64,000 nt of DNA. Source: Achromobacter pestifer (lineage in GTDB: Bacteria; Pseudomonadota; Gammaproteobacteria; Burkholderiales; Burkholderiaceae_B). Of the stretch, positions 42,358 to 50,944 are shown in pieces. The notes beneath the pieces are model-generated. The model did no database searches. It worked only from the letters and a program-made list of their open reading frames with translations, and was not told where the DNA came from. The stretch is from NCBI RefSeq assembly GCF_013267355.1, contig NZ_CP053985.1:4898001-4962000 (forward strand). Reading direction: 5' to 3'. The position numbers and the translations under genes were made by a program. How positions within the stretch are numbered: the stretch's first letter is position 1; every line of letters starts with the position of its first letter.

Positions 42358-42368
42358 TGGAGAGCTGC

Positions 42369-44630
42369 ATGTCGTTGCCCATCGAATCGTTCGAGCCGTC
42401 TGTGCCGGCTCGCCAGCAGGAAACGCCGTTGTCGTCCCATGTGGACGCCATCTTCTCCAACCGGTGGATGATCATCGCGATCACTCTGCTTGCATTACTG
42501 GGAGCGCTCACCTATGTGATGATCACGCCCAAGGTGTACTCGGCCGACATCATCGTGCAGGTGGAGGAGGAGATGCCCCAGGGGCAGAGCCGCAGCCTGC
42601 TCGGGGATGTGTCTTCCATGTTCGATACCAAGGCGGAGACCTCGGGTGAAATGGAAGTGCTGCGTTCGCGCATGGTGGTCGGGCCCGCGGTCGACAAGTT
42701 CCTGCTGTACATCCAGGCCAAGCCGCGCTACTTCCCGGTGGTCGGCGAATGGCTGGCGCAGCGCTACGAAAGCCTGCCGTATCCGTCGAGCTTTCCGCGC
42801 GGCGGTTATGCCTGGGGCGGCGAAGCCATCGCGATTTCGCAGCTGGACGTGCCCAATGAATGGCTGGGCAAGCCCTTTCGCGTGACCACGCTGGGCGAAG
42901 GACGATACACGCTGAGCGACAAGTTCACGGGCGCGACGTTCAACGGCACGGTGGGCAAGCCCGAGCACTTCAGGCTGCCCGGCGGGGGCGCCATGGACGT
43001 GCATATCGATGCCTTGACGGGGCGCCCCGGCACCGAGTTCACCGTGTCGCGCAGCTCGCGCCTGGCGGCCATCGAGGACGTGCAAGCGCGCCTGGGCATC
43101 TTCGAGCGCGGCCGCACCTCGGGCGTGATCGGCGTGACGCTGGAAGGCAATGATCCCGCGCTGACCACCGCCGTGCTCAACCAGATCGGCCAGGAGTACG
43201 TGCAGCAGAACGTGAACCGCAAGTCGGCGCAGGCAGAGAAGTCGCTGGTGTTCCTCGAACAGCAGCTGCCGGTGCTCAAGGGCGAGCTGGACGCCGCCGA
43301 GACCAAGTACAACTCCCTGCGCAACAAGCGCGGCACCATCGACCTGAGCGAAGAGGCCAAGCTCATCCTCGCGCAGTCGGTGGACGCGCAGACCAAGGTG
43401 ATGGAGCTGCGCTCCAAGCGCCAGGAAATGATCACCCGCTTCGCGCCCACCCACCCGAGCATCGTGGCGCTGGACCGCCAGATCGCCGGCCTGACCGGGG
43501 ACGTGAACCGCATCGGCAACAACATCCGCCAGCTGCCCGACCTGGAGCAGGACGTGGTGCGCCTGGTGCGCGACGTGCGCGTCAACACCGAGCTCTACAC
43601 GGCGCTGCTCAACAACGCCCAGCAGTTGCGCCTGATCCGCGCCGGCAAGGTGGGCAACGTGCGCATCCTGGACTCGGCGGTGCAGCCCGACAAACCCGTG
43701 CGTCCCAAGGCCGCCATCATCATCGGCGTGGCGACCGCCTTCGGCCTGATCTTCGGCATGCTGTGCGCCTTCGTGCGCAACGCGCTGTTCGGCGGCCTGT
43801 CCGAACCCGACGACGTGGAGCGCCATACCGGCCTGCCGGTGCTGGCCGCCATTCCCTACAGCGACATGCAGGACAAGCTGTGGCGGCGCAGCCGGCGCAA
43901 GAACGCCAGCGTGCCCGCACTGTTGGCCCAGAGCCAGGGCAATGCGCCGCCCATCGAAAGCCTGAGATCGTTCCGCAACGTGCTGCAGGCGTCGCTGCGC
44001 CAGTCGGCCAACAACATGGTCATGTTCACCGGGCCGGTGGCGGGCGTGGGAAAGTCCTTCCTGTCGGCCAACTTCGCCTTCATCCAGGGCGGCGTGGGCA
44101 AGCGCGTGCTGCTGATCGACGCCGACTTCCGCAAGGGTCAGCTCAACCGCTACTTCGGCGTGCCCAAGGAAGACGGCCTGTTCGAGGTCCTGTCGGGCAC
44201 GATACCGCTGACCCAGGTGCGCAAGCACAGCGTGTCCGAGGGCGTGGATTTCATCGCCACCGGCGCGGTCACCTTCGACCCCTCCGAGCTGCTGGCCTCG
44301 CCGGTGTTCGGCGCCACCCTGCGCGAATTGGCATCGCAGTACGACATGGTGATCCTGGACACGGCGCCCGTGCTGTCGTCTCCGGACGCTGCCGTGGTCG
44401 GCACGCATGCGGCCGCGGTGATGGTGGTGGTGCGCTCGGGCATGAACACCGTGGGCGAAATCCGCGAGACGGCCAAGCGCCTGATCCAGGCGGGCGCGCC
44501 GGTGGACGGCGTGCTCTTCAACGGTCTCAAGCTCCTGCCGGAACGCTTCGGCTTCCGGTCCAAGTACGGTAGTTATCGCTACTCCCGTGCGGCGTATTAC
44601 GGCGATTTCAAACAGAACGGCCCTAAATAA
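42369..44630 (+). CDS. wzc: Polysaccharide co-polymerase and tyrosine autokinase, Wzc type
   Basis: A 753-residue inner-membrane protein. An N-terminal Wzz domain has TM1 at about residues 33-55 (MIIAITLLALLGALTYVMI), a long periplasmic coiled-coil part follows, and TM2 lies near 442-462 (AAIIIGVATAFGLIFGML). The cytoplasmic BY-kinase has Walker A GPVAGVGKSF (about 562), Walker A' VLLIDADFRKG and Walker B VILDTAPVL. The C-terminal tail has a Tyr cluster (SKYGSYRYSRAAYYG) for autophosphorylation. It controls chain length and export with Wza. The ATG at 42369 lies after GGAGAGCTGC. Its usual phosphatase partner Wzb is not encoded nearby. Confidence 0.94.
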   Translation: MSLPIESFEPSVPARQQETPLSSHVDAIFSNRWMIIAITLLALLGALTYVMITPKVYSADIIVQVEEEMPQGQSRSLLGDVSSMFDTKAETSGEMEVLRSRMVVGPAVDKFLLYIQAKPRYFPVVGEWLAQRYESLPYPSSFPRGGYAWGGEAIAISQLDVPNEWLGKPFRVTTLGEGRYTLSDKFTGATFNGTVGKPEHFRLPGGGAMDVHIDALTGRPGTEFTVSRSSRLAAIEDVQARLGIFERGRTSGVIGVTLEGNDPALTTAVLNQIGQEYVQQNVNRKSAQAEKSLVFLEQQLPVLKGELDAAETKYNSLRNKRGTIDLSEEAKLILAQSVDAQTKVMELRSKRQEMITRFAPTHPSIVALDRQIAGLTGDVNRIGNNIRQLPDLEQDVVRLVRDVRVNTELYTALLNNAQQLRLIRAGKVGNVRILDSAVQPDKPVRPKAAIIIGVATAFGLIFGMLCAFVRNALFGGLSEPDDVERHTGLPVLAAIPYSDMQDKLWRRSRRKNASVPALLAQSQGNAPPIESLRSFRNVLQASLRQSANNMVMFTGPVAGVGKSFLSANFAFIQGGVGKRVLLIDADFRKGQLNRYFGVPKEDGLFEVLSGTIPLTQVRKHSVSEGVDFIATGAVTFDPSELLASPVFGATLRELASQYDMVILDTAPVLSSPDAAVVGTHAAAVMVVVRSGMNTVGEIRETAKRLIQAGAPVDGVLFNGLKLLPERFGFRSKYGSYRYSRAAYYGDFKQNGPK

Positions 44631-44650
44631 CGCCACCCGGAGAAACTGGC

Positions 44651-46054
44651 ATGCACGGAACTTTTGGCTGGGACACCCCGCAAATTCTGGATGCGGTTTT
44701 CAAGGCTTATGACATACGCGGCACGGTGCCGGAAGAGATCGACGCGAGGTTCGCGCACAGCCTGGGGATGGCGGCGGGAACCCAGGCCCGCGAACTGGGA
44801 GCGCGGTCCATTGTGGTGGGGAGGGATGGCAGGCTGAGCAGCGTCGAGTTGGCGGCCGCCTTGCAGGCGGGCCTGCGCTCGGCGGGCATGCACGTGATCG
44901 ACATCGGCATGGCGACCACGCCGATGGTGTACTTCGCGACCCGCCTGATGGACACGGGCGCGGGCATCGCGGTCACCGGCAGCCATAATCCGCCGGCGCA
45001 CAACGGCTTCAAGATCGTGCTGGACGGCGCCTCGCTGTACGGCGAGGGCATCACTGCGCTGCGCGACGCGATGCGCCTGCCCATCGAATCGGCGAGCGCG
45101 TCGGGCGGACGCACGCAGATGCAGATCATGCCGTGCTACACGGCGCGCCTGATGGGCGACATCCGCATGTCGCGTCCGATGAAGATCGCCATCGATTGCG
45201 GCAACGGCGTGGCCGGCGCCGCGGCGCCGGCGCTGTTCCGCGCCCTGGGCTGCGAAGTGGTCGAGCTGTTCTGCGAGGTCGACGGCTCGTTCCCGGGCCA
45301 TCACCCGGACCCCGCCGATCCGCAGAACCTGCAGGACTTGATCTATTGCCTGCGCTATTCCGACTGCGAGGTCGGCCTGGCGTTCGACGGCGACGGCGAC
45401 CGGCTCGGCGTGGTGACCAAGACGGGGCAGATCATCTGGCCCGATCGCCAGCTGATCCTGTTCGCGCGCGACGTGCTTTCGCGCAACCCGGGCGCCGAGA
45501 TCATCTACGACGTCAAGTGCAGCCGCCACGTGGCGCGCGCCATCACCGAGGCGGGCGGCAAGGCCACCATGTGGAAGACCGGGCATTCACTGATCAAGGC
45601 CAAGATGCGCGAGACCGGCGCGCTGCTGGCTGGCGAGATGAGCGGCCACATCTTTTTCAAGGAGCGCTGGTACGGCTTTGACGACGGCATCTACGCGGCC
45701 GCGCGGCTGCTGGAGATCCTGTCCGGGGCGCCGGATCCGTCGGCTCTGCTGGAAAGCCTGCCGCAGTCCTGCGCCACGCCCGAAATCAAGCTGGAAACCG
45801 CCGAAGGCGAGCAGTTCGATCTGGTGGCGGCGCTGCGCGCGCAGGGGCAGTTTCCCGGCGCGCAGTCCATCAACGATCTGGACGGCATCCGGGTGGATTA
45901 CGCCGACGGCTTCGGCCTGGCGCGTCCGTCCAACACCACGCCGACGGTGGTATTGCGTTTTGAAGGGGACACGGTGGCCGCACTGGCCCGTATCGAGGAG
46001 GATTTCCGCAACGCGTTCCGGCGCATTGCCCCTCATGTTCGTTTACCGTTTTAA
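44651..46054 (+). CDS. manB: Phosphomannomutase / phosphoglucomutase
   Basis: A 467-residue alpha-D-phosphohexomutase that interconverts mannose-6-P/mannose-1-P (and probably glucose phosphates). KAYDIRGTVPEEID opens the protein, the phospho-Ser is in VTGSHNPPAHNGFKI near residue 107, the metal loop is FDGDGDRLG near 250, and the substrate loop GEMSGHIFFKERWYG near 330. The length matches AlgC/ManB of proteobacteria. It supplies mannose-1-P to ManC and glucose-1-P for UDP-glucose. 20 bp after wzc and 13 bp before pgi. Confidence 0.93.
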   Translation: MHGTFGWDTPQILDAVFKAYDIRGTVPEEIDARFAHSLGMAAGTQARELGARSIVVGRDGRLSSVELAAALQAGLRSAGMHVIDIGMATTPMVYFATRLMDTGAGIAVTGSHNPPAHNGFKIVLDGASLYGEGITALRDAMRLPIESASASGGRTQMQIMPCYTARLMGDIRMSRPMKIAIDCGNGVAGAAAPALFRALGCEVVELFCEVDGSFPGHHPDPADPQNLQDLIYCLRYSDCEVGLAFDGDGDRLGVVTKTGQIIWPDRQLILFARDVLSRNPGAEIIYDVKCSRHVARAITEAGGKATMWKTGHSLIKAKMRETGALLAGEMSGHIFFKERWYGFDDGIYAAARLLEILSGAPDPSALLESLPQSCATPEIKLETAEGEQFDLVAALRAQGQFPGAQSINDLDGIRVDYADGFGLARPSNTTPTVVLRFEGDTVAALARIEEDFRNAFRRIAPHVRLPF

Positions 46055-46067
46055 GGAGCATCACGCG

Positions 46068-47735
46068 ATGGGAAAGGCCAAGTATGCGGTTGAGGCGCTA
46101 AGGGCGAATTCGGGTCTGGCGGACAGCGCGGAGTGGCAGGCGTTCGCGCAGGCTGCGCGCGGCGCGGAACTGGACGGCGCTGCGCTGAAGGTCATCGAGG
46201 CGGCGGGTCTGTGCGTGGACCTGAGCATGCAGCGGCAGTCGCCGACGCTGGAGGCGGCGGCCATGGCGCTGTTGCAGGCGCGTGGCGTGGCGGACGCACG
46301 TCAGGCATTGTTCGCGGGCGAGCCGGTCAACTGGACCGAAGGCAAGCCGGCATGGCATACGGCGCTGCGCGCCGGACGCACGCGGGAGCAGCCCGACGGC
46401 CAGGACGCGGACTCCGTCTGCGAGCATTCGCGCATGACGGACTTCGTGCGCCGCGTGGACCAGACGGCGGATTTCAACACGGTGCTGCACATCGGCATCG
46501 GCGGCAGCGACTGGGGGCCGCGCCTGGCGGTCCAGGCATTCGGCGGCGCGCAGCAGCGCCGGCAGATCCGCTTCGTGTCCAACATCGACGGACATGCGTT
46601 CCATGACGCGGTCGCCGGGCTGGATCCGCGCCGCTGCCTGGTGGTGGTGTCGTCCAAGTCCTTCACCACCGCCGAGACGCTGCACAACGCGCGCGCCGCC
46701 ATCGCCTGGCTCAAGCAGGGCGGCGTGGCCGACGTGTCGGATCATCTGGCCGCGGTCACCGCCAACGTATCGGCGGCGCGCGCGCTGGGCGTGCCGTCGA
46801 GCCAGGTCTTCAAGATGTGCGACTGGGTGGGCGGGCGCTATTCCGTGTGGTCGGTGGCCGGCCTGTCGATCGCGCTGACGGTGGGCGCGGACGTGCTGAT
46901 CGGCATGCGCGCGGGCGCCGAGGCGATGGACCAGCATTTCCAGCAGGCTCCAGTCGCTTCGAATGCGCCCATCCAGCTGGCGCTGGCGGGCCTGGTCAAC
47001 TGCAGCGTGCTGGGCCACAACTCGCTGAACATCGCGGCCTACAGCGCGCGGCTGCTGCATCTGGTCACCTATCTGCAGCAGCTGGAGATGGAGTCGCTGG
47101 GCAAGCGGGTCGCGGGCGACGGCGCGGCGGTCGGGGTGCCGACCGCGCCCATCATCTGGGGCATGCCGGGCACCGACGGTCAGCACACTTTTTTCCAGTG
47201 GCTGCACCAGAGCGAGGACGGCGCGCCGGTGGACTTCATCGCCAGCCTGCAAGGCCACGCGGACAGCCCGGACGCGCATCGCATGCTGCTGGCCAATTGC
47301 CTGGCGCAGCGCCAGGCGCTGCTGCGAGGCAAGTGTCTGGAGCAGGCCCTGATGGACGTGGCGCACATCGATGACCAGGAGCGCGCGCTGAGCCTGGCGC
47401 AGCACATGGTGCATCCGGGCGGGCGGCCGTCCACCCTGATCGTGCTGCGCCAGCTGGATCCGCGCGGACTGGGCGCGCTGCTGGCCCTGTACGAGCACAA
47501 GGTGTTCGTGCAGAGCGTGGTCTGGGGCATCAACCCGTTTGACCAATGGGGCGTGGAACTGGGCAAGCGCCTGGCCACCGGCATCGAGCGCGAGCTGGCG
47601 GTGCCGGTGTCGGCCGGCGTGGTGGACTGGGGCCACGACGCGTCCACCTCGTACTGGATCGACCGCTACCGCAGCCATGCGCAGGCGCCGCGGCCGCGCC
47701 ATGCCTGGGTGCCGGGCGTGGCGGCGCATCTGTGA
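46068..47735 (+). CDS. pgi: Glucose-6-phosphate isomerase
   Basis: Interconverts glucose-6-P and fructose-6-P; 555 residues, close to the usual 549. Signatures: HIGIGGSDWGPRLAVQA near residue 145, VVVSSKSFTTAETLHNARAA near 190, GGRYSVWSVAGLSIAL near 255 and the active-site His region GAPVDFIASLQGHADSPDA. AAGGAG precedes the ATG at 46068; the open frame upstream overlaps manB. Placement here lets the cluster balance carbon between the mannose and glucose/galactose nucleotide-sugar branches. Confidence 0.94.
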   Translation: MGKAKYAVEALRANSGLADSAEWQAFAQAARGAELDGAALKVIEAAGLCVDLSMQRQSPTLEAAAMALLQARGVADARQALFAGEPVNWTEGKPAWHTALRAGRTREQPDGQDADSVCEHSRMTDFVRRVDQTADFNTVLHIGIGGSDWGPRLAVQAFGGAQQRRQIRFVSNIDGHAFHDAVAGLDPRRCLVVVSSKSFTTAETLHNARAAIAWLKQGGVADVSDHLAAVTANVSAARALGVPSSQVFKMCDWVGGRYSVWSVAGLSIALTVGADVLIGMRAGAEAMDQHFQQAPVASNAPIQLALAGLVNCSVLGHNSLNIAAYSARLLHLVTYLQQLEMESLGKRVAGDGAAVGVPTAPIIWGMPGTDGQHTFFQWLHQSEDGAPVDFIASLQGHADSPDAHRMLLANCLAQRQALLRGKCLEQALMDVAHIDDQERALSLAQHMVHPGGRPSTLIVLRQLDPRGLGALLALYEHKVFVQSVVWGINPFDQWGVELGKRLATGIERELAVPVSAGVVDWGHDASTSYWIDRYRSHAQAPRPRHAWVPGVAAHL

Positions 47736-47748
47736 AGGAGGCCTGACC

Positions 47749-48798
47749 ATGCCGGACCTGCATGTATTGGTGACCGGGGGCGCCGGGTACATCGGCACGC
47801 ACACGCTGGTGGCGATGCTGGCGGCCGGCCAGCGGCCGCTGGTGCTGGACGACTTCAGCAACGGCAGCCGCGAGGCCGTGCGCCGCGTCGAGCGCCTGTG
47901 CGGCGTGGAGATTCCGCTGGTGGAAGGGGATATCCGCAGCCCCGGCCTGGTCGAGGCGGTGCTGGCCGAGTCGGCCGCGCGCGGCGCGCCGGTGCAGGCG
48001 GTGCTGCATCTGGCCGGCAGCAAGGCGGTGGGAGAGTCGGTCGCCGATCCGCTCAAGTACTACGACAACAACGTCGGCGGTTCGGTGGCGCTGTTGCGCG
48101 CCATGCGCGAGGCGGGCGTGGCGCGCATGGTGTTCAGTTCGTCGGCCACCGTCTATGGCGAGCCGCAGTATCTGCCGTTCACCGAGGCACACCCGCTGGC
48201 GCCGACCAATCCCTATGGCCGCACCAAGCTGATGGTGGAAGAGGTGTTGCGCGACGTCTGCCGGGCGGACTCCGCCTTCAGCGCCGTCACGCTGCGCTAC
48301 TTCAATCCCATCGGCGCGCACCACAGCGGACGGATCGGCGAAAGCCCGCGCGACATCCCGAACAATCTATTTCCCTTCATCACCCAGGTGGCGGTGGGCC
48401 GCCAGCCCTTTCTGCGGGTGTTCGGCGACGACTATGACACGGCCGACGGCACCGGCGTGCGCGACTATCTGCACGTCATGGACCTGGCGCAAGGGCACGT
48501 GCAGGCGCTGGCATACTCGGAGGGCCATCCCGGGTTTGTGGCGGTCAATCTGGGAACGGGGCAGGGCACCAGCGTGCTGGAGCTGGTGCACGCGTTTGAA
48601 AGGGTCAATGACTGCCGGATTCCGGTGCGCACGCAAGCCCGCCGTCCCGGCGACATCGAGCGGATGTGGGCCGATCCCGCGCTGGCGGCCACTTTGCTCG
48701 GCTGGCACAGCACGCATGGCGTGGACGCCATGTGCGCGGACGGCTGGCGCTGGCAGCAGGGCAATCCACAGGGCTATGAGCAGGACGCGGGGACATAA
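47749..48798 (+). CDS. galE: UDP-glucose 4-epimerase
   Basis: A 349-residue SDR epimerase making UDP-galactose from UDP-glucose. VLVTGGAGYIGTHTLVAML binds NAD, VLHLAGSKAVGESVADPLKYY is the typical GalE strand/loop, SSSATVYGEP supplies Ser, and NPYGRTKLMVEEVL holds the Tyr-x3-Lys pair. AAGGAGGCCTGACC precedes the ATG, 13 bp after pgi. Last gene of the plus arm, suggesting galactose in the polysaccharide. Confidence 0.94.
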   Translation: MPDLHVLVTGGAGYIGTHTLVAMLAAGQRPLVLDDFSNGSREAVRRVERLCGVEIPLVEGDIRSPGLVEAVLAESAARGAPVQAVLHLAGSKAVGESVADPLKYYDNNVGGSVALLRAMREAGVARMVFSSSATVYGEPQYLPFTEAHPLAPTNPYGRTKLMVEEVLRDVCRADSAFSAVTLRYFNPIGAHHSGRIGESPRDIPNNLFPFITQVAVGRQPFLRVFGDDYDTADGTGVRDYLHVMDLAQGHVQALAYSEGHPGFVAVNLGTGQGTSVLELVHAFERVNDCRIPVRTQARRPGDIERMWADPALAATLLGWHSTHGVDAMCADGWRWQQGNPQGYEQDAGT

Positions 48799-48972
48799 CC
48801 CCTGCGCCGTGTCGGATGGGTTCCGCGAAATCGGCGCGAGCGGTTACAGTTGACGGAAATATTGCGAAGCAGCATCGCCCGGCGGCCAGGCCGCCGCGGC
48901 CATGCACCGTCAACGAGGCGCACCCATGTTTGAATTCAATCCCTCTACCGGCTTCCAGCGGGAGCCGCAGCC

Positions 48973-49920
48973 ATGAGCGGGCCGACCTACAGCGCGCCGG
49001 CCCATTGGAACCTGGACGGCATCGTGTCCGGCCTGCGCGAAGCGCGCGTGGCCTGGCGCGGTCCCCGCGGCCGCCTGCGCGAAGACGCCGGCCTGCGCGA
49101 ATTCCCCTCGCAGGAAAGCCTGCGCCAGATCGTCAAGGATCTCTGTGGCGCCTTGTTCCCGATGCGCCTGGGACCGATCGACCTGCGCGAGGAGGTCGAG
49201 GACTTCTACGTCGGCCATACCATCGGCGCGGCGCTGGACGGGCTGCTGCACCAGGTCTGCCTCGAGCTGCAGTACGTGGGCCGGCCCGAACAGGCGCCGC
49301 CCGCGGACACGCGCCAGCGCGCCATCGAGATCGTGCGCCAGTTCGGCGCCGAACTGCCGCGCGTGCGCGCCGCGCTGGATCTGGACGTGACCGCCGCCTA
49401 TCAAGGTGACCCGGCCGCGCATAACGTGGACGAGGTCCTGCTGTGCTATCCGGGCGTGGCGGCGATGATCCATCACCGCCTGGCCAATGTGCTGTACCGC
49501 CTGGGCGCGCCGATGCTGGCGCGCATCGTGGCGGAAATCGCGCATGCGGACACGGGCATCGACATCCACCCCGGCGCCACCATCGGCCGCAGCTTCTTCA
49601 TCGACCACGGCACCGGCGTCGTGATCGGCGAGACCGCCATCATCGGCGACCGCGTGCGCCTCTACCAGATGGTCACGCTGGGCGCCAAGCGCTTCCCGCC
49701 GGGTGAAAACGGCGAACTCAAGAAGGGCCTGGCGCGTCACCCCTTGATCGAGGACGATGTGGTGATCTACGCTGGCGCGACGATTCTGGGCCGCGTCACC
49801 ATCGGCAAGGGTTCGACCATCGGCGGCAACGTCTGGCTGACCCGCAGCGTGCCGCCGGGCAGCAACGTGACCCAGGCCAGCCTGGTCAGCGACATGCCCG
49901 ATTGCGGCCTGGGCGGCTGA
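48973..49920 (+). CDS. epsC: Serine O-acetyltransferase, EpsC type
   Basis: A 315-residue acyltransferase. The N-terminal helical domain ends near residue 190; the C-terminal left-handed beta-helix has hexapeptide repeats: IDIHPGATIGRSFFIDHGTG, VVIGETAIIGDRVRLYQMV, ATILGRVTIGKGSTIGGNVW. The HG pair in FFIDHGTGVVIGE is the catalytic motif of CysE. It makes O-acetylserine for cysteine synthesis. A longer N-terminus than E. coli CysE (273) is normal for the EpsC branch. The 174-bp gap after galE contains a GC hairpin but no clear terminator. Confidence 0.9.
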   Translation: MSGPTYSAPAHWNLDGIVSGLREARVAWRGPRGRLREDAGLREFPSQESLRQIVKDLCGALFPMRLGPIDLREEVEDFYVGHTIGAALDGLLHQVCLELQYVGRPEQAPPADTRQRAIEIVRQFGAELPRVRAALDLDVTAAYQGDPAAHNVDEVLLCYPGVAAMIHHRLANVLYRLGAPMLARIVAEIAHADTGIDIHPGATIGRSFFIDHGTGVVIGETAIIGDRVRLYQMVTLGAKRFPPGENGELKKGLARHPLIEDDVVIYAGATILGRVTIGKGSTIGGNVWLTRSVPPGSNVTQASLVSDMPDCGLGG

Positions 49921-49964
49921 GCGGCGTTTGCGGTCTGTACTGCGGCCGGCACTGAGGAGCCTGG

Positions 49965-50783
49965 ATGGACACACGAGTCTCTGATCTGGCCGCGCTGCGC
50001 GGCTTTGTCGACCGCCACCCGCGGCTGTTCGTGCTGACGGGGGCGGGCGTCAGCACCGACTCCGGCATCCCCGACTATCGCGACACCGAAGGCGAATGGA
50101 AGCGCAAGCCGCCCATGACGCTGCAGACCTTCATGGGCGGGGAGCTGGCGCGGGCGCGTTACTGGGCGCGCAGCATGGTGGGCTGGCGCCGCTTCGGCCA
50201 CGTGCAGCCCAATACCTCGCACCGGGCGCTGGCGCGGCTGGAGTCGCGCGGCCGCGTCTCGGTGCTGGTGACGCAGAACGTCGATGGCCTGCACGAGGCC
50301 GCCGGCAGCCGCGACGTCGTCGACCTGCACGGCCGGCTGGACGAGGTGCGCTGCATGGCCTGCGATTGGCGCGGCGGCCGCCAGGCCTGGCAGGAGGCGC
50401 TGCAGGGCGGCAATCCGGACTGGGTGCAGTTGGATGCCACGGATGCGCCCGACGGCGATGCCGACCTGGAGGGCGAGGACTTTGCGCGCTTTCAGGTACC
50501 GCCCTGTCCGCGCTGCAGCGGCATCGTCAAGCCGGACGTGGTTTTCTTTGGCGAAACCGTGCCGCGCGAGCGGGTGGACCGCGCCAATGCCGGCCTCATG
50601 AACGCCGACGCGGTACTGGTGGTGGGCTCATCGTTGATGGTGTATTCAGGCTACCGCTTCGTGTCCGCGGCCTCGCGCAACGGCATGCCGATAGCTGCCA
50701 TCAACCTGGGGCGCACCCGCGCCGACAGCATGCTGACCCTGAAAGTGGAACTGCCTTGCGCCGAGGCGCTGGACGCTCTGTAA
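49965..50783 (+). CDS. cobB: NAD-dependent protein deacylase, Sir2 family
   Basis: A 272-residue cytoplasmic sirtuin. TGAGVSTDSGIPDYRDTEGE (residues 22-41) is the NAD-binding signature, VTQNVDGLHEAAGS holds the Gln-Asn-x-Asp, and DLHGRLDEVRCMACDW provides the catalytic His and the first Zn Cys pair; the second pair is in PPCPRCSG. VVFFGETVPRERVD and VVGSSLMVYSGY complete the fold. It removes acyl groups from protein lysines. It converges on the SuhB-type gene. Confidence 0.93.
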   Translation: MDTRVSDLAALRGFVDRHPRLFVLTGAGVSTDSGIPDYRDTEGEWKRKPPMTLQTFMGGELARARYWARSMVGWRRFGHVQPNTSHRALARLESRGRVSVLVTQNVDGLHEAAGSRDVVDLHGRLDEVRCMACDWRGGRQAWQEALQGGNPDWVQLDATDAPDGDADLEGEDFARFQVPPCPRCSGIVKPDVVFFGETVPRERVDRANAGLMNADAVLVVGSSLMVYSGYRFVSAASRNGMPIAAINLGRTRADSMLTLKVELPCAEALDAL

Positions 50784-50944
50784 CACGCCCGAAGGCCGGC
50801 CGGTTTTTGACCGGTCTAAGCAAGTGCTTGCCCTGCAAAGGTTTTTTTCTGCTGTTACAGACCTTTCCATAGGGTTGTCCACAGGAACTGGGGATAACTC
50901 CTAGGGATAACCCCGAGTTTTTGACCTTTTCCCGGGGGCGTTTG
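50784..50944. other. Convergent intergenic region with DnaA-box-like 9-mers
   Basis: Holds TTGTCCACA (50875-50883), TGGGGATAA (50889-50897) and TAGGGATAA (50902-50910). The first two differ from the DnaA box (or its complement) at one position and the third at two. A T7 run (50843-50849) following GCAAG-TG-CTTGC may help end cobB transcription. No gene is seen. Confidence 0.45.

Noticed and set aside
42495..44636. Minus-strand open frame of 713 codons opposite wzc
   Set aside because: Antisense shadow; His/Gln/Ala-rich without motifs, whereas the plus strand encodes all Wzc kinase motifs.
50902..50912. TAGGGATAAC resembles the first bases of an I-SceI homing site
   Set aside because: The rest of the 18-bp site does not match and no homing endonuclease is present.
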